From positions 620,001 through 684,000 of the forward strand of contig CAVRXQ010000007.1 in NCBI GenBank assembly GCA_963725215.1: a stretch of 64,000 bases of DNA. The letters run 5' to 3'. The position numbers were made by a program, and so were the translations under genes. The DNA comes from CAVRXQ01 sp963725215 (GTDB taxonomy: Bacteria > Actinomycetota > Acidimicrobiia > Acidimicrobiales > Bog-793). Shown here piece after piece: positions 17,710-26,018 of this stretch. The first letter of the stretch is position 1; each line of letters begins with the position of its first letter. The notes under the pieces are model-generated. The model was given only the letters and a program-made list of their open reading frames with translations. It made no database searches and had not been told where the DNA came from.

Positions 17710-18312
17710 GTGGCCGTGAAGCTCCGCTTGATGCGGATGGGCAAGAAGAAGCAACCGACATACCGCATCGTCGCGGCGGACACCCGTTCGCCGCGAGATG
17801 GGCGGTTCATCGAGATCATCGGGACCTACGAACCCCGCAAGGACCCTTCGCTGATCGACGTCGACGCGGCGAAGGCCGTCGAGTGGTTGTTGAAGGGCGC
17901 GAAGGCAAGCGACACCGTGCGCAAGCTGCTCGAGCACTCAGGAGCATGGGAGGAGTTCAGGCAACAGCGACCGGAAAAGCCCCCCAAGCCGGGCCGCAAA
18001 CCGAAGGAACGCCTAGGAAAGAAGGCGGCGAAAAAAGCGGCGAAGAAGGCAGCAAAGGCCCCAGTGAAGGCGGCGAAGAAAGCCACAAAGAAAGCCGCGC
18101 CCGCGTCCGCGGCGTCCGAGCCTTCGGACGAGGAGGCCGCGCCGGCGACAGAAGTCGCGGCTCCGACGCCTGACGAGCAGCCGGTGGCCGAGGTGGCGGA
18201 AGTGCCCGAGGAGGCGGCTGGCGAAAGCGTGCCGACGGCGGACGGAGAAGCCGAAGCACCTGCTTCGCAGGACGAACAGGCGACCGAAGACGCCCCGGCG
18301 GAGGAAAGCTGA
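17710..18312 (+). CDS. rpsP: 30S ribosomal protein S16 with a long C-terminal extension
   Basis: The first ~80 residues are ordinary S16 (MAVKLRLMRMGKKKQPTYR, then RDGRFIEIIGTYEP), an early 30S assembly protein. The rest is unusual. Residues about 90-135 are a Lys/Ala run built from repeats like KKAAKKAAKKAAK, and about 136-200 are Pro/Ala/Glu-rich and strongly acidic. The total of 200 residues is more than twice the core size. Some Actinobacteria have extended S16, but this basic-then-acidic tail is long. It could contact rRNA or the next gene's KH protein; this is not shown. Confidence 0.95.
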   Translation: MAVKLRLMRMGKKKQPTYRIVAADTRSPRDGRFIEIIGTYEPRKDPSLIDVDAAKAVEWLLKGAKASDTVRKLLEHSGAWEEFRQQRPEKPPKPGRKPKERLGKKAAKKAAKKAAKAPVKAAKKATKKAAPASAASEPSDEEAAPATEVAAPTPDEQPVAEVAEVPEEAAGESVPTADGEAEAPASQDEQATEDAPAEES

Positions 18313-18317
18313 ACGCG

Positions 18318-18683
18318 ATGGTGAATGACGCGCCGTTGTTCGAAGGGCCGGACTTCGGACCTGAGGACGAAGAGATCGACGAAGAGGAGCTTGCGCCGGA
18401 GCTCGAGGAAGAGAACGAGGACGACGAAGGGAATCGCGTCTCTGGCGGGACGGCTCGCGCCGTGCTCGAACACGTCGCCCGGTCGATCGTTGAAGACCCC
18501 GACGCCGTATTTATCGATTCCGTCCCCGGACGCAACGGCTTGCGCTTCGAGTTGCACGTCGCGCCGGGCGACATGGGCAGGATCATCGGAAAGCGCGGTC
18601 GAGTTGCCCAGGCGCTGCGGGCGCTCGTTCGGGCCGCTGCGGCGAAAGACGGGACGGACGCATCGGTCGACATCGTCGACTGA
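18318..18683 (+). CDS. khpA: KH-domain RNA-binding protein KhpA (YlqC)
   Basis: A single type II KH domain at about 43-120, with the RNA-binding GxxG loop in GRIIGKRGRVAQALR. KhpA/KhpB proteins bind many transcripts and affect cell size. The usual protein is about 75-80 residues; here a very acidic 40-residue N-terminus (EDEEIDEEELAPELEEENED) is added. The gene lies between rpsP and rimM, its normal place. A later start would remove the acidic arm, but none with a good ribosome site is seen. Confidence 0.88.
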   Translation: MVNDAPLFEGPDFGPEDEEIDEEELAPELEEENEDDEGNRVSGGTARAVLEHVARSIVEDPDAVFIDSVPGRNGLRFELHVAPGDMGRIIGKRGRVAQALRALVRAAAAKDGTDASVDIVD

Positions 18684-18699
18684 TCAAAGTACCGACGAC

Positions 18700-19182
18700 G
18701 TGGCGCGTCTCGAAGTTGGTCGCGTCATCAACCCGCACGGCCTCGGCGGCGAGGTCGTCGTGAAATTCACCTCGAACCGGAAAGAGCGCGCCACGGTCGG
18801 TGCGACCTTCGAAGTCGATCGTCTAGGCGGTGATCGATCGGAATCTTCGACGCTCGTAATCGCGTCGATCAGGGACTTCAAAGGCGCGCACCTCGTTTGT
18901 TTCGAAGGGGTGGAGGGCCGCGACGCCGCGGAGCGACTTCGCGGAGCGGTTCTTTACGCCGAATCTCTCGAAGACCCCGAAGCGGTCTTCGTCCACGAGC
19001 TCATCGGCGCAGAGGTCGTCGATGTCGCGGGGACGCGGCGCGGCATCGTGACGAGCGTCGAGGCGAATCCGGCGAGCGACCTTCTCGTGATCGACGATCG
19101 CGCCTACGTGCCGATGCGATTCGTCGTCTCGTCGACGAAGGGTCGCGTGGTCGTCGACGTGCCAGAGGGGATCTTCGAGTGA
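18700..19182 (+). CDS. rimM: Ribosome maturation factor RimM
   Basis: RimM helps mature the 30S head around S19. The GTG at 18700 yields MARLEVGRVINPHGLGGEVVV, the family's N-terminal signature, and 160 residues in total. The N-terminal RimM barrel is followed by a PRC-barrel from about residue 90 (FVHELIGAEVVDVAGTRRG). Upstream sequence in the same frame overlaps khpA and is not coding. The stop overlaps the trmD start (GTGA). Confidence 0.95.
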   Translation: MARLEVGRVINPHGLGGEVVVKFTSNRKERATVGATFEVDRLGGDRSESSTLVIASIRDFKGAHLVCFEGVEGRDAAERLRGAVLYAESLEDPEAVFVHELIGAEVVDVAGTRRGIVTSVEANPASDLLVIDDRAYVPMRFVVSSTKGRVVVDVPEGIFE

Positions 19183-20000
19183 CAACTGCTCGCAGGCATC
19201 TTCTTCGAGTCGACGTCCTCACGATCTTTCCGGACCTCGTCGAGCGCTACGTCGACGCGAGCCTGATCGGCAAGGCGAAGGAATCGGGCCTGGTCGAGAT
19301 CAACGCCCTCGATCTCCGGATCGGAGCGACCGACCAACACCGCAGCGTCGACGACGCGCCCTTCGGGGGCGGCGCCGGCATGGTGCTCGCTTTCGATGTC
19401 GCGTCGCGCGCGATCGAGGCGAGCAAACCGAAAAGACCGCTTTACCTGTTGAGCCCGGCGGGTCGGCGCTTCGACCACGACTTCGCGCAAGAGCTCGCGG
19501 AGCTCGGCGCGTTCTCGCTGCTCTGCGCGAGGTACGAAGGTGCGGACCAGCGGATCGCGGATCACTTGGTCGACGGCGAGATCTCCCTCGGCGACTTCGT
19601 GCTCGCGGGAGGCGAGCTCGCCGCGTTGTGCGTGATCGAGGCGACGGCCCGCCTCGTTCCGGGCGTCGTCGGTAATCCGGCCTCGCCAGAACAGGAAAGC
19701 TTCTCTTCGGGCCTGCTCGAATACCCGCAGTACACGCGGCCCGCCGAGTACGCCGGGTTCTCGGTGCCCGAGGTGCTGCGAAGCGGCGACCACCCGACGA
19801 TCGCGCGCTGGCGTCGCGCCGCGGCTTTGGCACGCACGATCGAGCGTCGGCCCGACCTCATCGAACGTCGCGGCGGGCTCAGCGCGGAGGAGAAAGACCT
19901 CCTCTGCGAGCACGGGTATCCTTTGGGAACCGAGGCGCCTTCTGCCTCCTTGGCGCGCGAGCGCGCCTCTTTCGACCAGGAAGAACGCGAGGAGCGATGA
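19179..20000 (+). CDS. trmD: tRNA (guanine(37)-N1)-methyltransferase TrmD
   Basis: TrmD makes m1G37 in tRNAs reading CNN codons and prevents +1 frameshifting. It is a SPOUT enzyme with the trefoil-knot SAM site (LLCARYEGADQRI and ISLGDFVLAGGELAA). The N-terminus is VDVLTIFPDLVERY after a short lead. The C-terminal domain (PEVLRSGDHPTIARWRR) is present. The GTG at 19179 is coupled to rimM; 273 residues. Its last codons overlap the rplS ATG. Confidence 0.95.
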   Translation: MTTARRHLLRVDVLTIFPDLVERYVDASLIGKAKESGLVEINALDLRIGATDQHRSVDDAPFGGGAGMVLAFDVASRAIEASKPKRPLYLLSPAGRRFDHDFAQELAELGAFSLLCARYEGADQRIADHLVDGEISLGDFVLAGGELAALCVIEATARLVPGVVGNPASPEQESFSSGLLEYPQYTRPAEYAGFSVPEVLRSGDHPTIARWRRAAALARTIERRPDLIERRGGLSAEEKDLLCEHGYPLGTEAPSASLARERASFDQEEREER

Positions 20001-20347
20001 ACCCCACCGATCTCGTCGACCGCCAGACGCTGCGCGACGACATCCCCGAGTTTCGTCCCGGCGACACGGTGAAGGTCCACGTCCGCGTCGTCGAAGGCAA
20101 CCGCGAGCGCGTTCAGGTCTTCCAGGGCGCGGTGATCCGTCGCCAGGGATCCGGTGCGCGTGAGACCTTCAGCGTGAGAAAGGTGAGCTTCGGCGTCGGA
20201 GTCGAGCGCACCTTCCCGGTGCACTCGCCGATCATCGCGAAGATCGAGGTCGTTACAGAAGGTGACGTCCGGCGTGCGAAGCTGTACTACCTACGGGACC
20301 GGGTGGGCAAGGCGGCGAAGATCAAGGAGCGCCGATCCACCCGCTGA
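19997..20347 (+). CDS. rplS: 50S ribosomal protein L19
   Basis: L19 lies at the 30S-50S interface. The 116-residue product carries the family core FRPGDTVKVHVRVVEGNRER and GVERTFPVHSP. The ATG overlaps the trmD stop (ATGA), so the two are translationally coupled. It closes the ffh-rplS run. Confidence 0.96.
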   Translation: MNPTDLVDRQTLRDDIPEFRPGDTVKVHVRVVEGNRERVQVFQGAVIRRQGSGARETFSVRKVSFGVGVERTFPVHSPIIAKIEVVTEGDVRRAKLYYLRDRVGKAAKIKERRSTR

Positions 20348-20383
20348 ACAAAGCCTCCCGCGTGCCAAAGCGAGGTGCGGACG

Positions 20384-20680
20384 ATGAGCGCTGAAGAGGA
20401 CCTCGATCAATTCGAAGCCGAGATCGAGCTCGCGCTGTACCAGGAGTACCGCGCCGTATTGCCGATGTTCCACTACGTGGTCGAGACCGAGCGCCGCTTC
20501 TACCTCGCGAACGACGTGAAGGTCACCCCGCACGAAAACGCCGGCGCGACCCACTTCACCGTCGAGTTGAACGACGCCTGGGTCTGGGACATGTACCGCC
20601 CGACGCGCTTTGTCACCTCGGTGAACGTCGTGACGTTCAAGGACGTGAACGTCGAGGCGCTGCCCGAGAAAGAACTCTGA
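20384..20680 (+). CDS. DUF2469 family protein
   Basis: A 98-residue actinobacterial protein of unknown function that is normally found near rplS/lepB. Family hallmarks are present: ALYQEYRAVLPMFHYVVETERRFYLAN and DAWVWDMYRPTRFV. I chose the ATG at 20384 because GAGG (20372-20375) sits 8 nt before it; a GTG at 20375 is possible. No catalytic motif is apparent. It is a lineage marker for Actinobacteria. Confidence 0.88.
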   Translation: MSAEEDLDQFEAEIELALYQEYRAVLPMFHYVVETERRFYLANDVKVTPHENAGATHFTVELNDAWVWDMYRPTRFVTSVNVVTFKDVNVEALPEKEL

Positions 20681-20719
20681 TCCATCGCGGCTAGAGCCGC
20701 GAGGACGACGGAGGAAGTT

Positions 20720-21244
20720 TCAGGCCGGGTCGACCGCCACGGCGCCGTCGTCGGCGACGTTGTCGCTCCAGAACCGCCCGTCCCAGTACCTGAGCGCATG
20801 GCGCTTCGTCGGGTCGGGGTACCAGCCGAACAGCGCCGGCCGGCCCTCTCCGTCGACCTGTGGGGCGAGACCGGGCGGATGCGCGTTCGCCGGCGCGATC
20901 GTGATCGGAGCCATCGCGTCGGTCGAAGACGTCGGTCCACCGGAGTAGGTGAACGGCGGTCGGGTCGTCGTCGAGGCGTTCGGGGTCGGCTGCGGCCGGG
21001 GCTGCGGCCTCGTCGTGACCTCGGCGACGAGTTCCAAGATGATCCCGAAGGCCTGGAAGAGTCCGCAGATGATCGCCCAGACCGGGGACGGGATCTTCCA
21101 GGGTGTGACGCCGCGAATGAGCCGGTAGCGCTGGGAGATCCGGTACCCCAAGAAGGCGAAGACCACCGCGAACGCAGCCGAGATCGCGAGATCCTTCACG
21201 CTCGTGCCGTACCAGAGCGAGTTGAGGCCGATGTTTGAAATCAC
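20720..21244 (-). CDS. Membrane protein with C-terminal DUF2510 domain
   Basis: A 174-residue protein with two hydrophobic segments (about 15-37 and 52-78), a Pro/Thr-rich linker, and a C-terminal DUF2510 motif (GWYPDPTKRHALRYWDGRFW). DUF2510 is a short Trp-rich module common on actinobacterial membrane proteins and is of unknown function. GTG start. It is convergent with the DUF2469 gene. Confidence 0.75.
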   Translation of the reverse strand: MISNIGLNSLWYGTSVKDLAISAAFAVVFAFLGYRISQRYRLIRGVTPWKIPSPVWAIICGLFQAFGIILELVAEVTTRPQPRPQPTPNASTTTRPPFTYSGGPTSSTDAMAPITIAPANAHPPGLAPQVDGEGRPALFGWYPDPTKRHALRYWDGRFWSDNVADDGAVAVDPA

Positions 21245-21312
21245 GAGGAAGATCTACCTGCCTGCAATCGAAGTCCAAACATGCTACCTGGGCGAGCGCC
21301 TCTTGCTGGCCC

Positions 21313-21564
21313 CTATCGCCCAGGCCGCCTCGACGACCGACGTTCGAAGCACGAGGTGTGCCAGTGTCGGCGCTCGCCCGCATCGCGAAGCGGCACCACG
21401 ACGACGTGCGAGGTGCCCCGAGCGATCTCCTGGTTGCATCCCGGGCAGCGGTACGGCTTCGTCGCGGCGTAGGGCTGGATCTGTCGGACCTCTGCGATCG
21501 CGCCGGTGAGCGCGTCCCGCACGAAGCGGGGACGGAGTGGCCGGGCAGGCGGGCGCGTCGGCAT
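21313..21564 (-). CDS. Small protein with CxxC...H...C putative zinc site
   Basis: An 83-residue basic protein. The C-terminal half has YRCPGCNQEIARGTSHVVVV followed by RRHWHTSCFERR, which gives a CxxC-H-H-C set that could bind one zinc ion. Similar short proteins occur widely in Actinobacteria without known function. The ATG at 21564-21562 is the complement of the same CATG that can start the neighbouring LLM gene. A GATAAT hexamer lies 5 nt upstream, consistent with a leaderless transcript. Confidence 0.6.
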   Translation of the reverse strand: MPTRPPARPLRPRFVRDALTGAIAEVRQIQPYAATKPYRCPGCNQEIARGTSHVVVVPLRDAGERRHWHTSCFERRSSRRPGR

Positions 21565-22405
21565 GGTCAATTATCCCGTCTTGCTCGAACGACCATTCGG
21601 GCTGGCGGCGCGCGTGCTGGGTCAGTACAACGGGTCCGTGTCTCTCCCTGTGCTCGCGGTCCGAATCAGATTCGGCGAGCACGGGGAGCGAGCCGAGGCC
21701 GTGCGCGAACTGGCTTCTGCGGTCGAAGAAGAGGGCGCCGACGCCTTGTTCGTGAATGGCGAGCGAGCGGCAGACGGCGCAAACGACCCTTTCGTCATTT
21801 TGGGCGCCGCGGCGGCCTCGACGTCGCACGTCGGCCTCGGCTGTGTCGCAACCCCGATTGGCGAACGCCCGCCCTCGGTGCTCGCAAAGACTCTCGCGTC
21901 ACTCGACATGGTCTCTGGCGGGCGGGCGATCGCCTGTCTTTCGACTCAATCGACTCCGGCAACGAGTCCGAAGATCCTCGTCGAAGCGGTCGCGGTGATC
22001 CGGGCGATGCTCGATTCGCCCGCGCCGAGCTTTCATGGCGAGCACTTTGAGATCGCCGAGGCATGGAACGAGCCGCGCATGCACAGACGCGAGCGGATGC
22101 CGCTCGGGATCGTTTTCGCGACCACAGCGCCCGATGACCAGGTGAAGGCGTCGCAGGAGACACTCACGACGTCGTTCTGGGAAAACGTCGACTTCGTCGT
22201 CTCAGATGCCCGTCAGAACTCTGGAATTCGCGGGACGCCGTCGCTCGCGCTCATCGACGGGACCTCTGGAGCGGAGATCGAGCATGCGACGAAGTCCGTG
22301 CTCGGAGCCCAGCACGCAGGCTTGATACTCGACTTCCCCGAAGTGCCCGAAACGGCCGCGCTTCGCCGAGCGGTCGCGACCGTTCGCTCGGTCAGCGGGC
22401 GGTGA
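21563..22405 (+). CDS. Luciferase-like (LLM class, possibly F420-dependent) oxidoreductase
   Basis: About 280 residues with the bacterial-luciferase TIM-barrel pattern: AVEEEGADALFVNGE, HVGLGCVATPIGERPPSVLAKT, then LDMVSGGRAIACL and the FHGEHFEI segment. The class uses FMN or F420; this one resembles F420-dependent oxidoreductases but the cofactor is not certain. It is shorter than most (~330). ATG at 21563 shares bases with the divergent start; GTG at 21638 gives an N-terminus (VSLPVLAVRIRFG) closer to the family and may be the true start. Substrate unknown. Confidence 0.75.
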   Translation: MVNYPVLLERPFGLAARVLGQYNGSVSLPVLAVRIRFGEHGERAEAVRELASAVEEEGADALFVNGERAADGANDPFVILGAAAASTSHVGLGCVATPIGERPPSVLAKTLASLDMVSGGRAIACLSTQSTPATSPKILVEAVAVIRAMLDSPAPSFHGEHFEIAEAWNEPRMHRRERMPLGIVFATTAPDDQVKASQETLTTSFWENVDFVVSDARQNSGIRGTPSLALIDGTSGAEIEHATKSVLGAQHAGLILDFPEVPETAALRRAVATVRSVSGR

Positions 22406-22419
22406 AGCGCGCCGTCGGA

Positions 22420-23250
22420 TCAGATGTCGTCGTCGCTTTCGAGCAGCGCTGAGTACGCCGCCGCGGCTCGTTGCGTCTGTTTTGCGCCGACCTCTCGGGG
22501 CGCAAATCCGTCGATCGAGGCGATGGGCTGAACTCCGCGCAGGGTGGAGGTGAGGAATGCCTCGTCGATCTGAGCGGTGATGAACTGTGACGCGGAGACG
22601 TCGCGTTCGTCGCCGCCATGGTGTTCGAGGACGAGCTGTCTCGTCACTCCGTCCAGGCACCCTGCAGTTAGTGGTGGCGTGACAAGCTCGCCGCCGATCA
22701 CCACGAAGACATTCGAGCCGGTCCCTTCACACAGCATTTCCGCCGAGTTGGCGAAGATCGCTTCGTCCGCGCCCTTGTCGTGCGCGAACTGCAGCGCGCG
22801 GGCGTTTTCCGCGTACGACGTCGTCTTCAGTCCGGTGATCCCACCCTCCACGTTGCGGGTCCACGGGACGACGGCGACCGCGGCCGCGTCGCGGTAAAGG
22901 TCGAACGGCTCCGCCGCGACCACGAGGGTCGCGGGACCATTACCTCGAGCCGAGCCCAACGGCCCGGTGCCGGACGTCACGGTCACACGGATCCGACCCA
23001 CGTCGAAATCGGAGCTTTCGACGACCTGATCGATCGCGTCGGCGACGTCGTCGGATGAGGGCGCGTGAATGCCGAGTCCGGACGCCGAGCGCTGGAGGCG
23101 GTCGAGATGGCGGCGGAGCGCAAAGGGCCGGTGACGATGGAGCAGGATCGTCTCGAACACTCCGTCACCGGCGACGAGACCGTGATCGAAGACCGAGATC
23201 AGCGCTTCTTGTGGCGAAACGAGCGAGCCGTTCACGAAGACCTTCGTCAT
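22420..23250 (-). CDS. PLP-dependent class IV aminotransferase (IlvE/PabC-like)
   Basis: A 276-residue fold-type IV PLP enzyme. It has the family opening VFVNGSLVSPQEALISVFDHG, the PLP lysine in GLKTTSYAEN, and the phosphate-binding ANSAEMLCEGTGSNVF. Possible activities are branched-chain aminotransferase, D-amino acid aminotransferase or aminodeoxychorismate lyase (PabC). The short length and lone setting slightly favour PabC, but no residue seen here decides it. Its promoter seems to place the transcript start at the ATG. Confidence 0.85.
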   Translation of the reverse strand: MTKVFVNGSLVSPQEALISVFDHGLVAGDGVFETILLHRHRPFALRRHLDRLQRSASGLGIHAPSSDDVADAIDQVVESSDFDVGRIRVTVTSGTGPLGSARGNGPATLVVAAEPFDLYRDAAAVAVVPWTRNVEGGITGLKTTSYAENARALQFAHDKGADEAIFANSAEMLCEGTGSNVFVVIGGELVTPPLTAGCLDGVTRQLVLEHHGGDERDVSASQFITAQIDEAFLTSTLRGVQPIASIDGFAPREVGAKQTQRAAAAYSALLESDDDI

Positions 23251-23256
23251 GGATAC

Positions 23257-23262
23257 ACGCTA
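23257..23262 (-). promoter_or_regulatory. -10 element TAGCGT, 6 nt before the aminotransferase
   Basis: Read on the minus strand, TAGCGT is followed by six bases and the ATG at 23250; no Shine-Dalgarno is present, consistent with leaderless initiation. Confidence 0.45.
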
Positions 23263-23301
23263 CGCGGGGAGCTGAAATTTGGGCTAGTGGCTTAGTTCGC
23301 C

Positions 23302-24153
23302 CTACGCGTCGACGGACTCGGCGTCGGCGACGAGCCGTCGCACCAACGCCAAGTCCTCTTGGTGGGTGATCCCGAGACAGCGCGCTTCGGTCGGGACGAC
23401 CTTCACGTTGTCGGCGTGCCTCGCGACGAGTTCGCCGACGACATCGACCAACAAAAGCTCGTGGTGCTCGTCTGATGGGTGGAAACTCGCGAGAGCTTTG
23501 TCGAGCGCGTCGAGAACGCGGTGGTGGAAGCCCCAGAGATTCATCGATACGCGTTGCGCGCCAGTCAGCAGCCTCGTCGCGTGATTACCCGGCCCTGAAA
23601 GGTCGATCGGGGTCGCTTCGAACCGTCCGTCATCTCGAAGCTTCACCTTGTGCTCGACGACGCGCTTCAAGTTGCCATCGTCGTCTTCTTCGCACAGTCC
23701 TCGCTTTACCGGGGAAGACGTGACGATGGTCCGCATCAGCCGGTAACCGACGAGGACGTGCGCGTCGAGCTCGGGGCCGTCGGTGTCTTCGCGCGAGAGG
23801 TGGTCGTGGATCACGTGTAGGGCGGCCTCGCCGTACAGGTCGTCGGCGTTCGCCACGGCGAACGGCCCGTTGAGGGCCTCTCTCGCCCCGGCGACCGCCT
23901 GGGCCGTTCCGGGAATCGGTGGCTGAATCACGAAAGCGGTATTCAGCGCGGACGGCCACCGCCGCTTCACGTGGGCTTCGATCTCGTCTCGGATCTCGTC
24001 GCGAACGACAAGCACCGCCTCGTCAAAACCGCAGGACAATGCGGTAATCGCCGTATAGTCCATCAAGGCTTCGCCGTTCGGACCGACGGGGGCTAGCTGC
24101 TTCAGCCCTCCGAATCGACGCCCGTGGCCGGCAGCGAGCACGACGAGCTGCAT
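23302..24153 (-). CDS. Sugar-phosphate/MobA-like nucleotidyltransferase
   Basis: A 283-residue GT-A type nucleotidyltransferase. It starts MQLVVLAAGHGRRFGGLKQL, the NTP-binding G-x-G-x-R loop with a Lys, and has a metal-binding Asp in ANADDLYGEAA. Such enzymes activate sugars (NDP-sugar synthesis) or cofactors; the substrate cannot be read here. The ATG at 24153 fits the promoter spacing better than the GTG three bases upstream. It is divergent from the NifU-like gene. Confidence 0.8.
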   Translation of the reverse strand: MQLVVLAAGHGRRFGGLKQLAPVGPNGEALMDYTAITALSCGFDEAVLVVRDEIRDEIEAHVKRRWPSALNTAFVIQPPIPGTAQAVAGAREALNGPFAVANADDLYGEAALHVIHDHLSREDTDGPELDAHVLVGYRLMRTIVTSSPVKRGLCEEDDDGNLKRVVEHKVKLRDDGRFEATPIDLSGPGNHATRLLTGAQRVSMNLWGFHHRVLDALDKALASFHPSDEHHELLLVDVVGELVARHADNVKVVPTEARCLGITHQEDLALVRRLVADAESVDA

Positions 24154-24159
24154 CACGGC

Positions 24160-24165
24160 ATCCTA
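24160..24165 (-). promoter_or_regulatory. -10 element TAGGAT, 6 nt before the nucleotidyltransferase
   Basis: The six-base gap reaches the ATG at 24153 and not the GTG just upstream, which helps choose the start. Confidence 0.45.
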
Positions 24166-24197
24166 AATCGAGAAGTTGAGAAATTGATGAGCGACCG

Positions 24198-24590
24198 ATG
24201 AGCGACCAGGAAAGCGACATCAAGAAAATCGAAGAGAACCCGACGTCGGCCGAGGTCACGGAGGGGCGCGCCACGATCTCCGACGACGAGCGTGAGTCGC
24301 GTCGCGAAGCGCTCGAGGAACTCGTCGCGGTGATGAGCGAGGCGGTGCGTGAAGACGGCGGTGAACTCGTCCTCACCCACGCCGATTACGACGACGGGAT
24401 CGTCGAGATTGAACTTCAGGGCGCGTGCGGATCGTGCGCGATCTCCTCGCTCACCCTCCAAGGCGGCGTCGAGCGGATGCTTAGAGAACGCTTGCCATGG
24501 GTGACCGAGGTTCGCGGCGACGTTGACGAGTCGATCGACTTTGATACGAGCTTTGCGATGGGGCGCGGCGCGTATATCCCTCGCGCTTAG
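24198..24590 (+). CDS. NifU-like Fe-S scaffold (Nfu domain) protein
   Basis: A 130-residue protein whose second half is an Nfu domain: LQGACGSCAISSLTLQGGVERMLRERLPWV holds the CxxC that binds a bridging Fe-S cluster in dimers; these proteins carry clusters to apo-enzymes. The first ~35 residues are acidic and variable. The start region contains an 11-bp tandem repeat (GATGAGCGACC twice) that places a second ATG out of frame at 24187. Quoted segment positions are about 73-102 of the product. Confidence 0.85.
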   Translation: MSDQESDIKKIEENPTSAEVTEGRATISDDERESRREALEELVAVMSEAVREDGGELVLTHADYDDGIVEIELQGACGSCAISSLTLQGGVERMLRERLPWVTEVRGDVDESIDFDTSFAMGRGAYIPRA

Positions 24591-24611
24591 ACAACTCTGG
24601 AGCGCGCCTCG

Positions 24612-25481
24612 TCAATGGCGGTTTGCTCTCGCTGCTTGAGATCGATCCGGACGGCGCATTAACTGACGCAAACCTCGAAACCCGATCGTTCTTACCCCGT
24701 CTCGTCTGAGTGACTCGGCTAACGGGCCCGGTGACGACACGAGTTCGCAGTCGCGCACGCGCATCTCCCAGTCGATTGCCGATGCGCGCAGTTCGGGACT
24801 GTCACGCGAAGGGACGACGCGCACCTCTGTGACGCCTGCTGGAAGGGCATCGATCAGCGAACGTCCTTCTAGAACCGCTTCGAAAAGTGTGGCGATCGAG
24901 ATGACGTGGTCCGGCGAGAGCACGCCGCGCTCTTTCGCCAGGTCACGACAGGGAAAGCCGATACGCCTCTCGTCTTCCTCGTTCGGCTGGCGGACAGGCA
25001 TTTGGAACTCCGCCGCGAGGTCGAGATAGCAGTCAAAGAATTCCGGACGGAGCTCGACGCCTCCCAAGTGCGCGTCGAAGTGGGTGATGTCGAACCCCCA
25101 CAAGATCGCCCGCTCGATCTGGGCCCGCCATTCCCTTCTCACCTCGTCGAGATCGGCGTGTTCCCAGACGTCCTCGATCGTGCGCGGGAAGCCTCCTTCG
25201 CCGTCGAAGAGAGATGGCGATTGGGTGATCGGCCCCCATCGGTACAGCTCGTGTTCGGCGTTCAAGGTGAGGTGGACTCCGACGTCCTCCCCCCGGTACG
25301 CGGCGGCGGCACCGCGCGCCCAGGGAGCAGGGACCATCAAGGATGCGGAGGTCGCGATGCCATCGCGCAGCGCCTCGTAAACCGCGACGTTTGCCGAATA
25401 CGAAAACCCGAGGTCGTCGCAGGAGACGATGAGAAGACGCTCGTTCGGCTCGAAGCCGAGACGCTCGACCAGTCCCGACAC
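24612..25481 (-). CDS. YdjC/ChbG-family carbohydrate deacetylase
   Basis: A 289-residue YdjC-like protein. ChbG removes an acetyl group from chito-oligosaccharides with a metal site. The expected residues are visible: the Asp pair in VSCDDLGFSYSAN, His in GVHLTLNAEHE, and THFDAHLGG. The substrate in this organism is unknown; a link with cell-wall or hopanoid sugar processing is possible. The GTG start is 13 bp inside the gap left after purE's end reading the same way, so it lies downstream of the PAP2-purE pair. Confidence 0.8.
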   Translation of the reverse strand: MSGLVERLGFEPNERLLIVSCDDLGFSYSANVAVYEALRDGIATSASLMVPAPWARGAAAAYRGEDVGVHLTLNAEHELYRWGPITQSPSLFDGEGGFPRTIEDVWEHADLDEVRREWRAQIERAILWGFDITHFDAHLGGVELRPEFFDCYLDLAAEFQMPVRQPNEEDERRIGFPCRDLAKERGVLSPDHVISIATLFEAVLEGRSLIDALPAGVTEVRVVPSRDSPELRASAIDWEMRVRDCELVSSPGPLAESLRRDGVRTIGFRGLRQLMRRPDRSQAARANRH

Positions 25482-25493
25482 GAGGCGCCTTCG

Positions 25494-26018
25494 CTACGAC
25501 TTGAGCCGTTTTTGCAGCGCGGCGTCCTTTTCGCGGACCTCATCGGCGAGGCGCGCTTGAAACGTGGCGACCGACTTCCCGACATCGTCGTTCGCGACGC
25601 CGATGATTCTTGCGGCGAGGAGTCCGGCATTGCGTGCCCCGTTGATGGCGACCGTGGCGACGGGCACACCCTTCGGCATCTGCGCCATCGCGAGCAACGA
25701 GTCGAGTCCGCCGAGGTTCGATAATGCGATGGGCACACCGATCACCGGAAGCGGCGTCGCCGCTGCCAGCACGCCAGCGAGGTGAGCGGCCCCACCCGCG
25801 CCCGCGATCACGACGTCGACCCCGCGCGACTTCGCTTCGCGTGCGTACGCGATCGCGTCGTCCGGTGTCCGATGGGCCGAGATCACCCGCATCTCCCATT
25901 CGATGCCGAACTCGTCGAGAGCAGCCGCAGCGTCACGCATGACTTCCTCGTCGGAGTCGCTGCCCATCACGATCGCTACGCTCACGGGTCGCCCCGAAGC
26001 CTCAACGTCACCGCTCAA
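25494..26018 (-). CDS. purE: N5-carboxyaminoimidazole ribonucleotide mutase PurE
   Basis: PurE converts N5-CAIR to CAIR in purine synthesis. The core VAIVMGSDSDEEVM and the active-site RVISAHRTPDDAIAYA and AGAGGAAHLAGVLAA segments are intact. TTG at 26018 overlaps the PAP2 stop; GTG at 25985, giving MSVAIVMGSDS, is closer to the usual N-terminus. purK is not adjacent. Confidence 0.95.
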   Translation of the reverse strand: MSGDVEASGRPVSVAIVMGSDSDEEVMRDAAAALDEFGIEWEMRVISAHRTPDDAIAYAREAKSRGVDVVIAGAGGAAHLAGVLAAATPLPVIGVPIALSNLGGLDSLLAMAQMPKGVPVATVAINGARNAGLLAARIIGVANDDVGKSVATFQARLADEVREKDAALQKRLKS

